Source: Sacculina carcini (lineage: Eukaryota; Arthropoda; Thecostraca; Sacculinidae). From it: a stretch of 64,000 nt of DNA. Location of the stretch: contig OU696571.1 in NCBI GenBank assembly GCA_916048095.2, positions 7,758,001 through 7,822,000 of the forward strand. The letters run 5' to 3'. This document shows, in pieces, positions 42,642-52,792 of the stretch (its first letter is position 1; each line of letters begins with the position of its first letter). The position numbers and the translations under genes were made by a program. The notes below the pieces were generated by a model. It made no database searches and was not told the DNA's origin. It saw only the letters and a program-made list of their open reading frames with translations.

Positions 42642-43069
42642 AATGTACGTAATATTTGCTCGTTACGTTCGGTGTTGCCCCAGACAAATCGCGACACAAA
42701 CTGTGCCAAAGTTTCACCTTGATCGAATAGTTTAACAAAGAGAGCACAATAGTGTCCACATGTGTCTGTGCCTGGGTGTTGAATGGTTTTCACGTTGACC
42801 CTACATTGTCGTGCGCCCCCGTGACGATCTATAAATCGTTGAAACAGGGGGTGCCAGTCGGGTGTGAAACCGCTCGAGTCAAAATAGCTCAACATGTGTG
42901 TGTCCCATGCAAACACCACCCAATGTAAACCTGGCTGCCATTGTGGCTGTGTATTTACAATTATAGAACCGTGTTGCTGAAACAGGAAATCATCTATTTG
43001 ATCACAGGCCCACACGCCATCGAACGTGGACACTCGAGCTAGAATATTATTCAACTGTATCGAATTCAT
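42632..43069 (-). CDS. Polinton adenain-like cysteine protease
   Basis: ATG at 43069; 145 codons. The order of residues fits the adenovirus-type protease: His in GLHWVVFAWD, an acidic/Asn position in LSYFDSSG, a Gln-containing segment and the nucleophile Cys in DTCGHYCALFVKL. This protease matures virion proteins in related viruses. Length is shorter than adenain (about 200) but normal for Polintons. Its start overlaps the capsid gene stop as ATGA. It appears intact. Confidence 0.85.
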   Translation of the reverse strand: MNSIQLNNILARVSTFDGVWACDQIDDFLFQQHGSIIVNTQPQWQPGLHWVVFAWDTHMLSYFDSSGFTPDWHPLFQRFIDRHGGARQCRVNVKTIQHPGTDTCGHYCALFVKLFDQGETLAQFVSRFVWGNTERNEQILRTLWY

Positions 43070-44337
43070 ATTTTGAAATCTGTCACCACATTGTTTCTGC
43101 CGTCAATGCTAATTTCATTATCAAACGCTGCGTACACCACGATACTTATAGGCTCAGGCAAAACGTTGGCAAAATTAATTTCGCAGCGTACGTTACCGTA
43201 CTGTTTTCCGTGAATGTGATCTCCAGCGCAACCATCCGGTGACAGGTCAACTACAAACAGTGTATATCCGAGTGGGTAGTCACTGTGTGATATGTCTATG
43301 TCCTGGTTATCAATGTCCAAGCCGGTACCGTTGTAGAGCGACAAATATGAGTTCATGTACAATCCTTTTGCAAAGTCTGATTTGAACGGTTGTGCTGGGT
43401 ACGGTTCACCATTTATGAAAAACTGTAAACTATTCACATTATAGTTTTGAAAATTCCAAGGATTCTTACTGATACTACCGTGGAACGCATCTGTACTCAC
43501 CATACCCAATAATATTTGTCGAGGCACTTGACTTGTGAACAAATTATTAAGAGTTGCGTTGAGATTCCCCTGCGGAATTGTGAACGATTTCATAACAACA
43601 CGTGGTATGCTATACACTGCCGGCGTTTTATTCAATTGGCTATTATAATCAACCCACACTGAATCTTGCAGAGTCACTTTCTCCACGTGTAAACTCAAAT
43701 CTAAAATCTCAACTTTATAATTATCCAAGTCAGACATCAACACAAACTGATCAGGATTTCTGATGAATTTGATTTTTTCCGAAACGGTGCTCGGTAGTAT
43801 ACGACACTGATGACAAATATCCAACTGTAACGGCATACAAAAATCCACCACACCACTGCTGGCTATCCACCGTTTCCGCTCGGCAAATCCCTTGTTGTCA
43901 CCGTAAAATTCATCCATTGCACCAGCTGTATCTCGTTTCCAAAGACTGGCACGTAAATGGCCTGCTTTAGCTCCCTTATTGTAGGATGTAAGTGTTTCCA
44001 AGTATGCTCGATAACTATACAACGATGAAGAATCTGTAATTACTGTATCGTTTATTTGAAAGTCTATCTGCTTAAACAGTGATTGTGGGAAAAGGTTTAC
44101 GGTTGCCACTGTGTCATCGTCCACACTCAGTAGCGTACCATCTTTCCTCACTACACGTACACGACCATGCAATCGAAACTTTGATGGTCGAGTAGATGAT
44201 GTACCTAACGGGGGTAGATGAAATTCAAACGGACCTTCATTATTTAATCTACTGACAGGGAAATAAACGTGTGTCTTGTTAGATTTTATACTAGTTTCCA
44301 GACTGGGTCTACTGAAAAGTTCTGCAATTTCACACAT
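43066..44337 (-). CDS. Polinton major capsid protein
   Basis: The first in-frame ATG is at 44337, giving 423 codons; the open frame extends further upstream over the preceding gene. Recognisable blocks of the double jelly-roll capsid (formerly PY) include the strand-rich N-terminus with VYFPVSR and GPFEFHLPP, SLFKQIDFQIND, SYRAYLETLTSYNKGAK and the C-terminal YTLFVVDLSPD, INFANVLPEPISIVVYAAFDN. It would form the hexon-like capsomer. No frameshift seen, so this gene is intact although the element is not. Confidence 0.85.
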   Translation of the reverse strand: MCEIAELFSRPSLETSIKSNKTHVYFPVSRLNNEGPFEFHLPPLGTSSTRPSKFRLHGRVRVVRKDGTLLSVDDDTVATVNLFPQSLFKQIDFQINDTVITDSSSLYSYRAYLETLTSYNKGAKAGHLRASLWKRDTAGAMDEFYGDNKGFAERKRWIASSGVVDFCMPLQLDICHQCRILPSTVSEKIKFIRNPDQFVLMSDLDNYKVEILDLSLHVEKVTLQDSVWVDYNSQLNKTPAVYSIPRVVMKSFTIPQGNLNATLNNLFTSQVPRQILLGMVSTDAFHGSISKNPWNFQNYNVNSLQFFINGEPYPAQPFKSDFAKGLYMNSYLSLYNGTGLDIDNQDIDISHSDYPLGYTLFVVDLSPDGCAGDHIHGKQYGNVRCEINFANVLPEPISIVVYAAFDNEISIDGRNNVVTDFKI

Positions 44338-44881
44338 ACACTCGTCATGTTTCGATATTTGACTTGCTCTACTTCTAGGAAAATATATCTTTCCTGTTGG
44401 AGCTATTTTTTCGTCTACGCTTTTTTTGTCTATCACCGGCTCCAACACCAACTTTACGTTTCGACGAAGAAGCACTGTCTGCCAGTAAATCAGATTTCCG
44501 CAAAGCTTTTATAGATTGTCGCAATAGTCGCTGACTTGATTGTTTGACATTGCGTTTGGCTGCTACATCAGCCCGTTCACCATCCAAAACATTCTGCAAT
44601 GTTCTCACACCAGTTCGAACTGTGGCCTTAGCTGCCTTTCGAACAATAGGACTTTTGGCCACGGTTTTAATTGCTGGCACCCAGGGCCGGATTAAGACTT
44701 CGCGGGGCCCTAGGCAGTTCAGATCCGCGGGGCCCCATGATCTTCATCATGGCCCGGAAGAGAAATTAATTTAATTAAGTGTTCCACTGGCTCACTTATG
44801 AGTGGGGTCGAAGAAGCGAACAATGAATGTCAATTGATCTGTGTGTGAAATATCTGGAGTCGAATTCACATTTATTGCAAA

Positions 44882-45747
44882 TTACTTTACAGTTTTCACG
44901 GCTGAAATGATGCTATTGAGGACCTTTGCAGTCATGAGCCCTAAAAATTCATCACAAGTAGTAGAAGACATGTAGGAAACAATGTATCTTCCAGCATTTC
45001 CAAAGCGTGACACATGATTTGCCAAAAATGTGCCGAATTGTGTAAAGGGTTCTATGATCCCTAAGAAGTTGCCATTGTTTTCCGAACCGAAAGTTTCATT
45101 GTCTCTACGAAAAGCAGCTCCTCTTACAGATATGAACTTTATCACAGCCACAACTCTTTTTATAACTTTTCTCCAGTATGTCCGCACTTTTCCAGTATGA
45201 TTTTCTAAATGTGTGTACATTAATCCTCTTTTCTGTGCACAGAGCACACTGGCCAAAATTGCACTCCTGTGAGAGGCATTGTTTTCATGGTGCTCAAATC
45301 GTTTCGAGTTTCCCCAGTCGTTGAAACCCTGCGTAAAAGCATTTTCTTTCGGAGAAAACAGTTTGCATGCTGAGCAATAGACCTTTCCTGATGTTTCAGA
45401 ATACACCATACATGATATGTGAACTGTTTCGGAATTCGCCAGCTTCCTATAGAACATAGATGCTGTCAAGTAGCGACGACTTCCATCATCATAATCCTCG
45501 CTGACTTCAAAAAATCAATGTTAAGAGGCAGACTGATATTTTCTGCTACAAATTCATCTTGTAGGGAATCCGGTATTCTATTTGGCCATGATGCTGTATT
45601 TTCCAGGACAAATTCTGGCGATGAAATGTCGGTCATATTGGAAGGAGGAGACGTTGGCTCTGAAATTATGCAAGAGCTTTCAGGATCTCCTGACCCACTT
45701 GGGAATTCGACTGTGCTTATGGCTTCAGGAACTCTTTTTGTCAGCAT
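44882..45747 (-). pseudogene. hAT transposase N-terminus, TTF zinc finger
   Basis: A first frame (45747-45466; acidic, DSLQDEF) passes by frameshift into the second (45469-44882) with the TTF-type zinc finger: YSETSGKVYCSACKLFS, GFNDWGNSKRFEHHENNASHR, then the pre-catalytic region with NNGNFLGIIE and TCDEFLGLM. It stops just before the first catalytic Asp of the RNase H-like core. About 290 of an expected 600-800 residues remain. It would bind the TIRs but not cut. Confidence 0.75.
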
Positions 45748-45970
45748 ATCTGTGATCTTCCTACAATTTGATGTGTCTTAAATTTAATTTTCTTCTTCTT
45801 GAAGTTTCTTTTTTGGTTTTTGAGATCCACTCGCATAAAACCTCCCAACATCACGACCGCGAGATGACACGTTGTACAACGCCAATATCTGCAATCATAC
45901 CAATATCAACATTTCACTTTCAATTGTTTTTACTTTTTCTATATAATTGTTCCTTGTAGTTCATGGTAAT

Positions 45971-46180
45971 CAGGGGCAGCGTCAAATAAGTGGGTGGGCT
46001 TGGAAGGCTGAAGTTCTCCGCAAAAAAGACGAAGACCGCCCAAGCCCTCCAATAACTCAATCACGGATATACAAGGATCATGGATATACTTATATTTGGC
46101 CTGACCAGTGTGCTTGCCATGCCTCCTCATCATTTTTCATAATCCCACCTCCCTCCGGAAAATTATTGACGCTGCCACTG
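45971..46180. mobile_element. Nested hAT MITE A (210 bp)
   Basis: Left end CAGGGGCAGCGTCAA, right end (reversed) CAGTGGCAGCGTCAA. Flanking octamers atggtaat and atgataat match at seven of eight positions. No coding capacity. Confidence 0.75.
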
Positions 46181-46321
46181 ATGATAATCACTTTACAGAA
46201 CCAGGATGATTTGATGACATGTGTGTATGAACCGCAAACTCAATTTTTTCGCAAACTATTATCAGATGTTACCCTAATATATTTATGTGTAGCTCACATA
46301 AAAAGTGTAATTGAAAGCATA

Positions 46322-46510
46322 CAGAGCCGTAAAGAGGTGTTGTGGGGCTCCTCCAAAGGAGCATTTTTGAGAAAATTATGAACACCTTGTACAAAAAAGC
46401 TAGTGACGATTTTAGCCTCACGTTCACTCCGGGAGCCCCTTCCCATTCTTTCTAAAGGTGCCCCTGAATATCGTGGGACCCACAGCCGAGGGGCTGTCGA
46501 TACGGCTCTG
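46322..46510. mobile_element. Nested hAT MITE B (189 bp)
   Basis: Left end CAGAGCCGTA, right end (reversed) CAGAGCCGTA. Flanking octamers aaagcata and aaagcaaa match at seven of eight positions. No coding capacity. Confidence 0.75.
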
Positions 46511-47100
46511 AAAGCAAAAATCATGCTATAATTCTCAATTCAATTTTCAAGTCTGTATACTATGAAATAAACTGCAGAACAATTCGGCAATACACTGTAA
46601 CTAACTACACTGTTGATACGTTTGCCACAACGTTGTCCATTCAAGACCGTGCATGTACAATTGATGATCGACGAAAGGGGCAGTTTGTGAGTTCAATGAA
46701 CCCCACATAAATATCATATGGGTGTACAATGCGCACATACATACATCCAAGCACACCCATACACACAGTAACACACGAATATTGTTCTTGCTGTGCGTAC
46801 ACAATGTGTGTGTATGCGTGCGTGGATGTAAGTGTACGAGTGAGCTGGATATAAGCATGGTCGTCTGGATATAAGCATGGCAGATGGCCAAATTCAACAC
46901 CCAGACCTGGTATTCTAGTCGGCCATGATCTAAGTGAGCTGGCATACACGTGCTATGTTTTATCAGGTTACCTCCTGACTGATGCACAAATACAAAGTGT
47001 ATTAGCGGGAGAATGTTTGAAAATATTTGGCAATGAGGGCAGACTATGAGAAGTTGAGAAAATAATGAGATGGGCACCTAAGATATTTGAGTCGCAGCCC
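46511..47100. other. Noncoding interior of hAT element
   Basis: No transposase homology in this part. A direct repeat (ctggatataagcatgg) occurs at 46847 and 46865. Confidence 0.4.
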
Positions 47101-47363
47101 CCCACTACCTATAGGGCCCCAAAAACGCGGGCCCCCAAAAGCGCCGGGCCCTAGGCAACTGCCTACTTTGCCTATACGTTAATCCGGTCCTGCTGGCACC
47201 ACAGCTCTAACTAATCCTCGGAACAGACTACCCAGCCCTGACCCTCTCTGCATAGTTCTCCCCCTGAATACATCGTAAGCAACCATTTTAAATGTCCTGC
47301 CTTACCGCACGAAAACACTGACTAAATACACCCACAACCGCACTATTATATACACTTGACAGC

Positions 47364-48296
47364 CTACACAGGCTGCATTTCGTTTTCATAGAACGAGCCA
47401 GTTATTTTATTACCATCTAAATCGTTAACTTTATACATAGGCATCGTCCTGAAAGTGTTTACCGAGCTGATCACAAACACCTCTTCAGTGTATGATTTTG
47501 TGTAGCCCTTGCCGAATACAGTTTTCTGTAATGACAAACGCACCCTTTGACCAATTTTGTATGTGGCTCGTTTTTTGTGTCGATGTTGCAGTCGTCGCTG
47601 CTGCAGTTGACGAACCATGTGTTGATTTTTCATTGTTACACTGGCCGGGGACATTTTGATACTCGAATGATACCTATTGTTATAAGTGTCCAACAACAAC
47701 GGTAGCACGTGAATGTAACGTTTTGTCTCGAACTCAGTCATGTATTTATAGATCAAGTTTAAAAATGTCCTCCAAAAACGCTCAATGAACACTGCCTTTC
47801 TTATAACTGTTGTGACTGTGTAGAAATGAATATTGTACGTCTTCATGAGTATTTGGTAGGTGTGACCTGTAAACTCTCCTCCCTTATCAGACTGTATCTG
47901 AACAGGAATATCTTTTACATTGTCCTCCAATATGTCTTTCATATGTTTTGTAACTACTGGACCTGTTTTTCTTGTCATATGTCGTACATAAACCTTTCTA
48001 CTGAATATATCTATAGTTCCCAACAAATATCGCACACGGTTGTTGTGATTTTTCAGTCTACTCACGTCACACAAATCAACTTGCCAAGTATGATTTAACC
48101 CCTCGAGTGTATACGAGTTACGGGGGAATTTTTTACGTAGAGGTCGATGAAGTTGGTGTGTCTTGTACGTATTTAACCATTTTTTCACTTGTGTTTGTGA
48201 TATTTTGTCTGTACCCAAGAGTTTATAGTTCGCACCCAGAGCTTGAGGTTGACCAATTTGTCTATAACGGTTTCTCAGTACAGTCTCGTACTCCAT
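47364..48296 (-). CDS. Polinton integrase (retroviral type)
   Basis: ATG at 48296, 310 codons, no break. The DDE core has Asp in HTWQVDLCDVS, Asp in IQSDKGGEFTG and Glu in FIERFWRT. The C-terminal part has KRATYKIGQRVRLS and ends with the chromodomain-like YKVNDLDGNKITGSFYENEM. It joins element ends to target DNA with 6-bp duplications in this class. It overlaps the upstream gene by about 22 nt in another frame. Confidence 0.9.
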   Translation of the reverse strand: MEYETVLRNRYRQIGQPQALGANYKLLGTDKISQTQVKKWLNTYKTHQLHRPLRKKFPRNSYTLEGLNHTWQVDLCDVSRLKNHNNRVRYLLGTIDIFSRKVYVRHMTRKTGPVVTKHMKDILEDNVKDIPVQIQSDKGGEFTGHTYQILMKTYNIHFYTVTTVIRKAVFIERFWRTFLNLIYKYMTEFETKRYIHVLPLLLDTYNNRYHSSIKMSPASVTMKNQHMVRQLQQRRLQHRHKKRATYKIGQRVRLSLQKTVFGKGYTKSYTEEVFVISSVNTFRTMPMYKVNDLDGNKITGSFYENEMQPV

Positions 48297-48997
48297 TTAC
48301 GTGCACGTTTACTTGCAGATTCCTCTTGCGACGATGATGACGACGATTGATGTCGTTTCGACGTGTTTATAGACTGTGTCTCTTGTTGTCCAACGGAAAC
48401 ACTTTTAAAAATTTCAAAATTCTGAAATATCTCTCGTGGTAGATTTAGTGACTGGATAAGATGTACCAGCTGGTTCCAACCGGTTGGTTTTACTGTATGT
48501 TTACGTTTTCTCAATATGTAATTCACAATGTCAACTATGTGTGAACCTGGAATCTCGACATTGTTGAAAATTACCACACCTTTGTTATTCCACCGAATTA
48601 CCTGACTCAACTGCTCCAAGAGGTATCTAGCATATTTTTTATATGTTAAAGGTATTAACTGTATCAACTGATCGATAGGTGATACTCCAGTGAATTGTGT
48701 CTGCTGTTGAACTGTCGGAACAGGTTTCCACTCGTTCAAATATAGTATACGTTTTTGTTCATCGCTCAAGTCAGATCTACGTAGTATGTTTTTTAGTGTT
48801 TCAGCTTCATCATCATGGTGATAATGTTTCTGATTCTTCATCGTCGTCATCACGGCTTCAGTAGACGATGGTTTTGTAAAATGTTGTGGCTGTTCTAGCG
48901 ATGAAAATTTAGAGTCTGCACGATTTTGAGTTGACAAGTTTTGAAGTTCATGGTAAGTATCGTGAGATATGAGCACCATTTTACGAAACGAGCTCAT
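48275..48997 (-). CDS. Conserved Polinton hypothetical protein
   Basis: ATG at 48997 overlapping the stop of the preceding small gene as ATGA; 240 codons. It begins with a KMVLISHDTY motif, has a charged middle, and a conserved globular part with YARYLLEQL, RWNNKGVVIFNNVEIPGSHIVDIVNYIL and WNQLVHLIQSLNLP; the tail is Ser-rich and basic. Similar proteins sit next to integrase in many Polintons; function unknown. Intact. Confidence 0.65.
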   Translation of the reverse strand: MSSFRKMVLISHDTYHELQNLSTQNRADSKFSSLEQPQHFTKPSSTEAVMTTMKNQKHYHHDDEAETLKNILRRSDLSDEQKRILYLNEWKPVPTVQQQTQFTGVSPIDQLIQLIPLTYKKYARYLLEQLSQVIRWNNKGVVIFNNVEIPGSHIVDIVNYILRKRKHTVKPTGWNQLVHLIQSLNLPREIFQNFEIFKSVSVGQQETQSINTSKRHQSSSSSSQEESASKRARKWSTRLY

Positions 48998-49323
48998 ACC
49001 GATGAAACTAGTGATGTTATTAAACTAGTTACCAACGGAATGAGAACGGGTAAAAATCTAGCAGATTGTATCAAAATATCACGTTTTCTTCTACCTGAAG
49101 GCTGTTTTGAAGCAAGAAAACGTATAACAGACTTGAATTTAGACAACTTATTTTTTTATTTTTTCTCCAAATGAACTCTATCATGCAAAATATTGTGACA
49201 TATTTCACTAATAGCACGTAAAAGAGTTGAATCAGCTGTTTGTAATATTGCCCTCTGCTGTGATCGGTTCAATCTAGGAAACAATTCTAACAGTGGCCAA
49301 TTATGTACCAACACTGACGACAT
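48994..49323 (-). pseudogene. Small Polinton protein, one frameshift
   Basis: ATG at 49323. The first 55 codons (WPLLELFPRLNRSQQRAIL, RAISEICHNIL) end at a TAA at 49158-49156 within a poly-A tract on the coding strand. After a shift the frame continues (KFKSVIRFLASKQ, SGRRKRDIL, ARFLPVLIPL) to a stop at 48994 that overlaps the next start. The layout matches a common small helical and basic protein of Polintons and related viruses, possibly virion-associated. The poly-A run probably gained or lost a base. Confidence 0.6.
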
Positions 49324-49357
49324 ATTGCTAAATGACTACCCGTGACGATATTTGCCA

Positions 49358-50020
49358 CTATTTATATTTAGGCGACGACTGAATATACACATACACAGGT
49401 TCTTGCAATGTATTACTGCGAACACGTAATTTGTCAACAGTTTCCTGCTTCATATCAAACAATAGATGACCGTATGTTTGTTGCATGACATCCTCATAAA
49501 CGTCCATCACGAATCTCATATTGGTCGGTAGATACTGGATCGCAAACGTTCTCAATTGTGTTCGATCCCTGTAATTTTTGAAGAACACGTAATAATTTGT
49601 GTTCAAACTAATCGTTCTGAAGTTGGCAGATTTAAGAAATGCATTCTGGGTTATCAAGATGACACTTACATTTTCATGCCGTGAAATCTTCACAAATAAA
49701 TCACGTACCAAAACATTATCCACACTATCGATCAAATCGTCCAAAACAATTAGACAACCATTATTCCGTTTGTATTTACGAGCCAATTCTTTAATCATCC
49801 TGTATTCAGGTAAACTTTCATGGGCACGATCTATGTGTGATGAGTTGATGTATTCACCATCTTGTGTACCGTGACAATAAAGAACAAAATCAGGTTTATT
49901 ATCCATAAGATATTCCGCTTTACTAAGCAGAGTATTGATGTACTGACTTTTTCCAGATCCGCTCGGTCCGGCCAGTACCATTGTGAACGGTGTACGTAAT
50001 CGACAATCATACGTATCCAT
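49358..50020 (-). CDS. Polinton packaging ATPase (FtsK/HerA type)
   Basis: ATG at 50020, 220 codons, intact. Walker A is VLAGPSGSGKSQYI near the N-terminus; Walker B is CLIVLDDLID; a downstream SVILITQNAF serves as sensor-like strand. It belongs to the A32-like DNA-packaging ATPases, which would pump the genome into capsids. It lies between polB and the small protein, the usual neighbourhood. Confidence 0.9.
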   Translation of the reverse strand: MDTYDCRLRTPFTMVLAGPSGSGKSQYINTLLSKAEYLMDNKPDFVLYCHGTQDGEYINSSHIDRAHESLPEYRMIKELARKYKRNNGCLIVLDDLIDSVDNVLVRDLFVKISRHENVSVILITQNAFLKSANFRTISLNTNYYVFFKNYRDRTQLRTFAIQYLPTNMRFVMDVYEDVMQQTYGHLLFDMKQETVDKLRVRSNTLQEPVYVYIQSSPKYK

Positions 50021-50059
50021 TCTGTTCTAACATCACAACATCACTATAAGTAATGGTTT

Positions 50060-50065
50060 GATCCA

Positions 50066-50122
<57 letters not shown>

Positions 50123-50125
50123 CTA
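50060..50125. repeat. TA/TG microsatellite
   Basis: A TA run of about 30 nt is followed by a TG run of about 22 nt, in the spacer between polB and ATPase genes. The rest of 50021-50353 is AT-rich and noncoding. Confidence 0.9.
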
Positions 50126-50353
50126 CGTCGTCAATGTATATGGACCGAGTTTCCACGTCACCCTTGAGGTAACCCTTGAGGTCATCGACGCGTGTTTTTT
50201 ATAGTGGTATCCCCAGTAGGCCTGCTCCACTATTTAAATATGTGCATGCTGCATTTTTTTTTCTTCATTATCATTATTATTTTTTTAATATTTTTTTCTC
50301 ATGGATATATAAACTTATATACATATTTATATTTTCAAGCAAACCTATAGTGT

Positions 50354-52630
50354 TTACGATATATATCCATACGGTAGAGTTGTTAAGTCGGGGAGAATAT
50401 TACGTTTTGGAGCCACCATTTCATTTATTTTACCACTGTTTATTGTTCTAATAGAGAATTTTTTATCACGACGAAAACTGTATGTATTTACACTTACATG
50501 TTTAGATGGATCTGTGAGGAGCTCTTTAAAATTATCAATTGTCAATGTGTCTAATGTAGCACATGTCTGTGTTATCCCTCTTACTTTGACTACATAACTT
50601 TCCGTTTATCCGGTTTTTTCACACAATATATGTAGTTTTTAGGGGATAAACAGACAATCGTACTGATGTAGGACCCGTCAGGGTAATCTTTTAATTCGCA
50701 AGTCATATCACCTAAATACCTTCCTACTTCGATATTCGGTTGACCAGGTTTATGCTTGAAAAATATCGAGTCAGTATCAACGTATATAACTTGTTCATAA
50801 TTGAGCTTTTCCAAATAACTGTACAAATACAATCGCGCTTGAGCTGTAACAAACGCTGCAATGATAATATTTGTCTTATTATTATTATTTCTTTGTATAG
50901 CCTGATCGTTCACATACCTATATGTTACACGAACTAAACTATCCAGCAACGGGTCACAATGTACAATTTCTATATTTTTATTTCTGAGTATATTCAACAG
51001 TTTATCCGGTGTTGTTATCAACTCGGTTGAGGCTTGAGCGATATTTTGTCCAAGCTTACCCCACTGCGAGTTCAGACACAATTTCGCTAGCGCTCTCAAC
51101 CCTGGATTTTTCTTTATTTCTGGCAATTGTATATTTTCGTGATCTTCTATTAGTCTCTTGTAGTCTTCTTTTTCTGTGTCAGTTATATCATTTGGATATC
51201 CTTCAGCTGCTACTTTTAACGCGAAAAATTTATTAATGTATTCAGTAAACAGACCTGTTGATGTTGTACCGTCAGATCGCGATTTGTCCTTGAATGTCCA
51301 GACTTCATACAGTTCAAGCACTTTGTAGCCCATTTCTACAGCTTTGAACAGCTCAGGTGTCACCCAACTTGATTTCAATGTCCTCTCATCATCCGAATGT
51401 GAACATTCAACCTTTCTATAACGTACATTTGCTCCATCACCAACATGGTTTGTAGCACATTTTGTACATAAAGTAAAACAGAGTCTATTGTTTATTCTAA
51501 CTGGTAAACAAGGGATTTTTAGTGTTTTTGGTGGCACAACTTTACAGTAGACCACACCATAAAATTCGTGCAGCTTATGAAGTGATGGCTTATATATTAT
51601 ATCTGGATGTCCAATGGGATAATCGCAATTTTTCAAAATGTATGGATATAAAGAAGTGACGTCCAAATACCTGATCTGTTCACCGTCTTCACATTCATAA
51701 TAATGTTGGAATACCTCAGTTCGTCCACCTAAGAAACTTGTTCTTATATCCATAGGCTCTAGAATACTCAACTGTTTTATATACTGACACATTTGAGTAT
51801 TGTTTTGCATCATTTGATCAAATTCACATTCCCACATAATTTTTGTGTCACAATTAGGTAAAGATCTCAAATAGTTTATTTTTTCTACAGTGTTTGGTAC
51901 TTCACCTTTGAAGTTAGGTTGTCACTGTTTGGTAGAGTGTGCATTTTTCTAGATACATCTGGAAACATTTTACATTGCCTTGAATACGAGTGTCCATGAA
52001 AGTAACAACCCATAAATTCGTATATTACACGTTTTCCTACCATTACCCTATACCCATCAACGTGGTAGGGCCCTACAGCAACTTCACCGCTGGATAGTGC
52101 GTGTTGTATGGGATCACCTGGTGATTCGTTACCCTCCCATTCCAGCCATTGAATACTTTTTACTGAATATTTTTTACAAGGTTTGTAATGAATATGAGAA
52201 GGTATCAACGCTAATGTGTTTGGTTGCAAAAAATGTGTCATCCATACCCGATGACATGCTGACGGGAGTGTGATTGTCTTATCAAAAGGGTCAATGCTGG
52301 CATGTTCGATGAACAATTTTCTAAACCTCATACAGCCTAAACGTAGTAATGATGTATCACTCCTGCAATAATCCTCTATTTCTGATCGGAAATTATATAC
52401 TTTGTTTCTCTGTTGGTCATACCATGTGAGGAAGTTGGCTTTATCATTGGGCGACATCCTGTTACATTCAAACATTTCAATATCAGGTATTGGACCACTA
52501 TACTTTTCGTTGGCTAGTGTATTAAACTTGTGGGGAAATAACCCTTTCGTACAGGTATTTCAAAGGTGGTACTCAGTCTTGTAAGTGCCATGGGTAGAAA
52601 AGAGAATGAGTCTAGTAATCTGATATTATG
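50354..52630 (-). pseudogene. Polinton protein-primed DNA polymerase B
   Basis: From the right: exonuclease-region block with RLLDSFSFLPM (about 52610) and the ExoIII block DYCRSDTSLL (about 52370); polymerase motif A as LDVTSLYPYIL (about 51660), motif B region LCLNSQWGKLGQN (about 51070) and motif C VIYVDTDSIFF (about 50770); then the C-terminal segment after 50605. Frameshifts occur near 52530, 51910 and 50605. The N-terminal domain and ExoI are missing where the sequence switches to a BEL element. It would have replicated the element. Confidence 0.85.
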
Positions 52631-52792
52631 ATAGTGACAGGCGCGGCAAAACACATCGTAGCCGGTTTCATGTATGACGGTAATATGTATCCGCAAGCCA
52701 TACGCGCTCTCGAAGATAGATACGGCAACGAAGATGACGTGGTCCGCGTAGTACTGAAGGACGTTTTTTCGTTCCCAATTACGTCTAACTCA
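52631..52792 (+). pseudogene. BEL gag fragment (DUF1759-like)
   Basis: Translates as IVTGAAKHIVAGF, MYPQAIRALEDRYGNEDDVVRVVLKDVF, the L-G-A...Y..A...L..RFG pattern of the BEL/Pao gag capsid domain. The coding sequence upstream is lost, and downstream it is broken by the CR1-like insertion. Confidence 0.7.

Larger units (their letters stand above)
44682..47192 (-). mobile_element. hAT transposon (2,511 bp) with 8-bp TSD
   Basis: Ends are CAGGGCCGGATTAA on the left and, reverse-complemented, CAGGACCGGATTAA on the right (one difference). The flanks carry an exact 8-bp duplication, ctggcacc (44674-44681, 47193-47200). The subterminal regions share ggggccctaggca. Inside are the N-terminal part of a TTF-type transposase and two nested hAT MITEs. 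The catalytic domain is missing, so it is non-autonomous. Confidence 0.9.
44375..47286 (-). pseudogene. Polinton minor virion protein, split by hAT insertion
   Basis: The gene starts at the ATG at 47286 with a Gly/Arg-rich N-terminus, runs to 47193, and continues at 44681 after a hAT element, keeping the same frame across the duplicated octamer. The downstream part (to 44375) is very basic (KAAKATVRTG, a KKRRRK cluster). Position before the capsid gene and composition fit the small minor capsid/DNA-associated protein of Polintons. The insertion prevents expression of a full product. Confidence 0.7.
41625..52630 (-). mobile_element. Polinton/Maverick, truncated and disrupted
   Basis: A self-synthesising DNA transposon with virus-like genes, all on the minus strand: protein-primed polB, packaging ATPase, two small proteins, retroviral-type integrase, minor and major virion proteins, and an adenain-like protease. 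The left end begins AGTAGTAAG, consistent with AG-type Polinton ends, inside the Gypsy integrase element. The right terminal repeat and polB N-terminus are lost at the junction with a BEL element. A hAT element of 2.5 kb and several frameshifts mark it as inactive. Confidence 0.9.
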
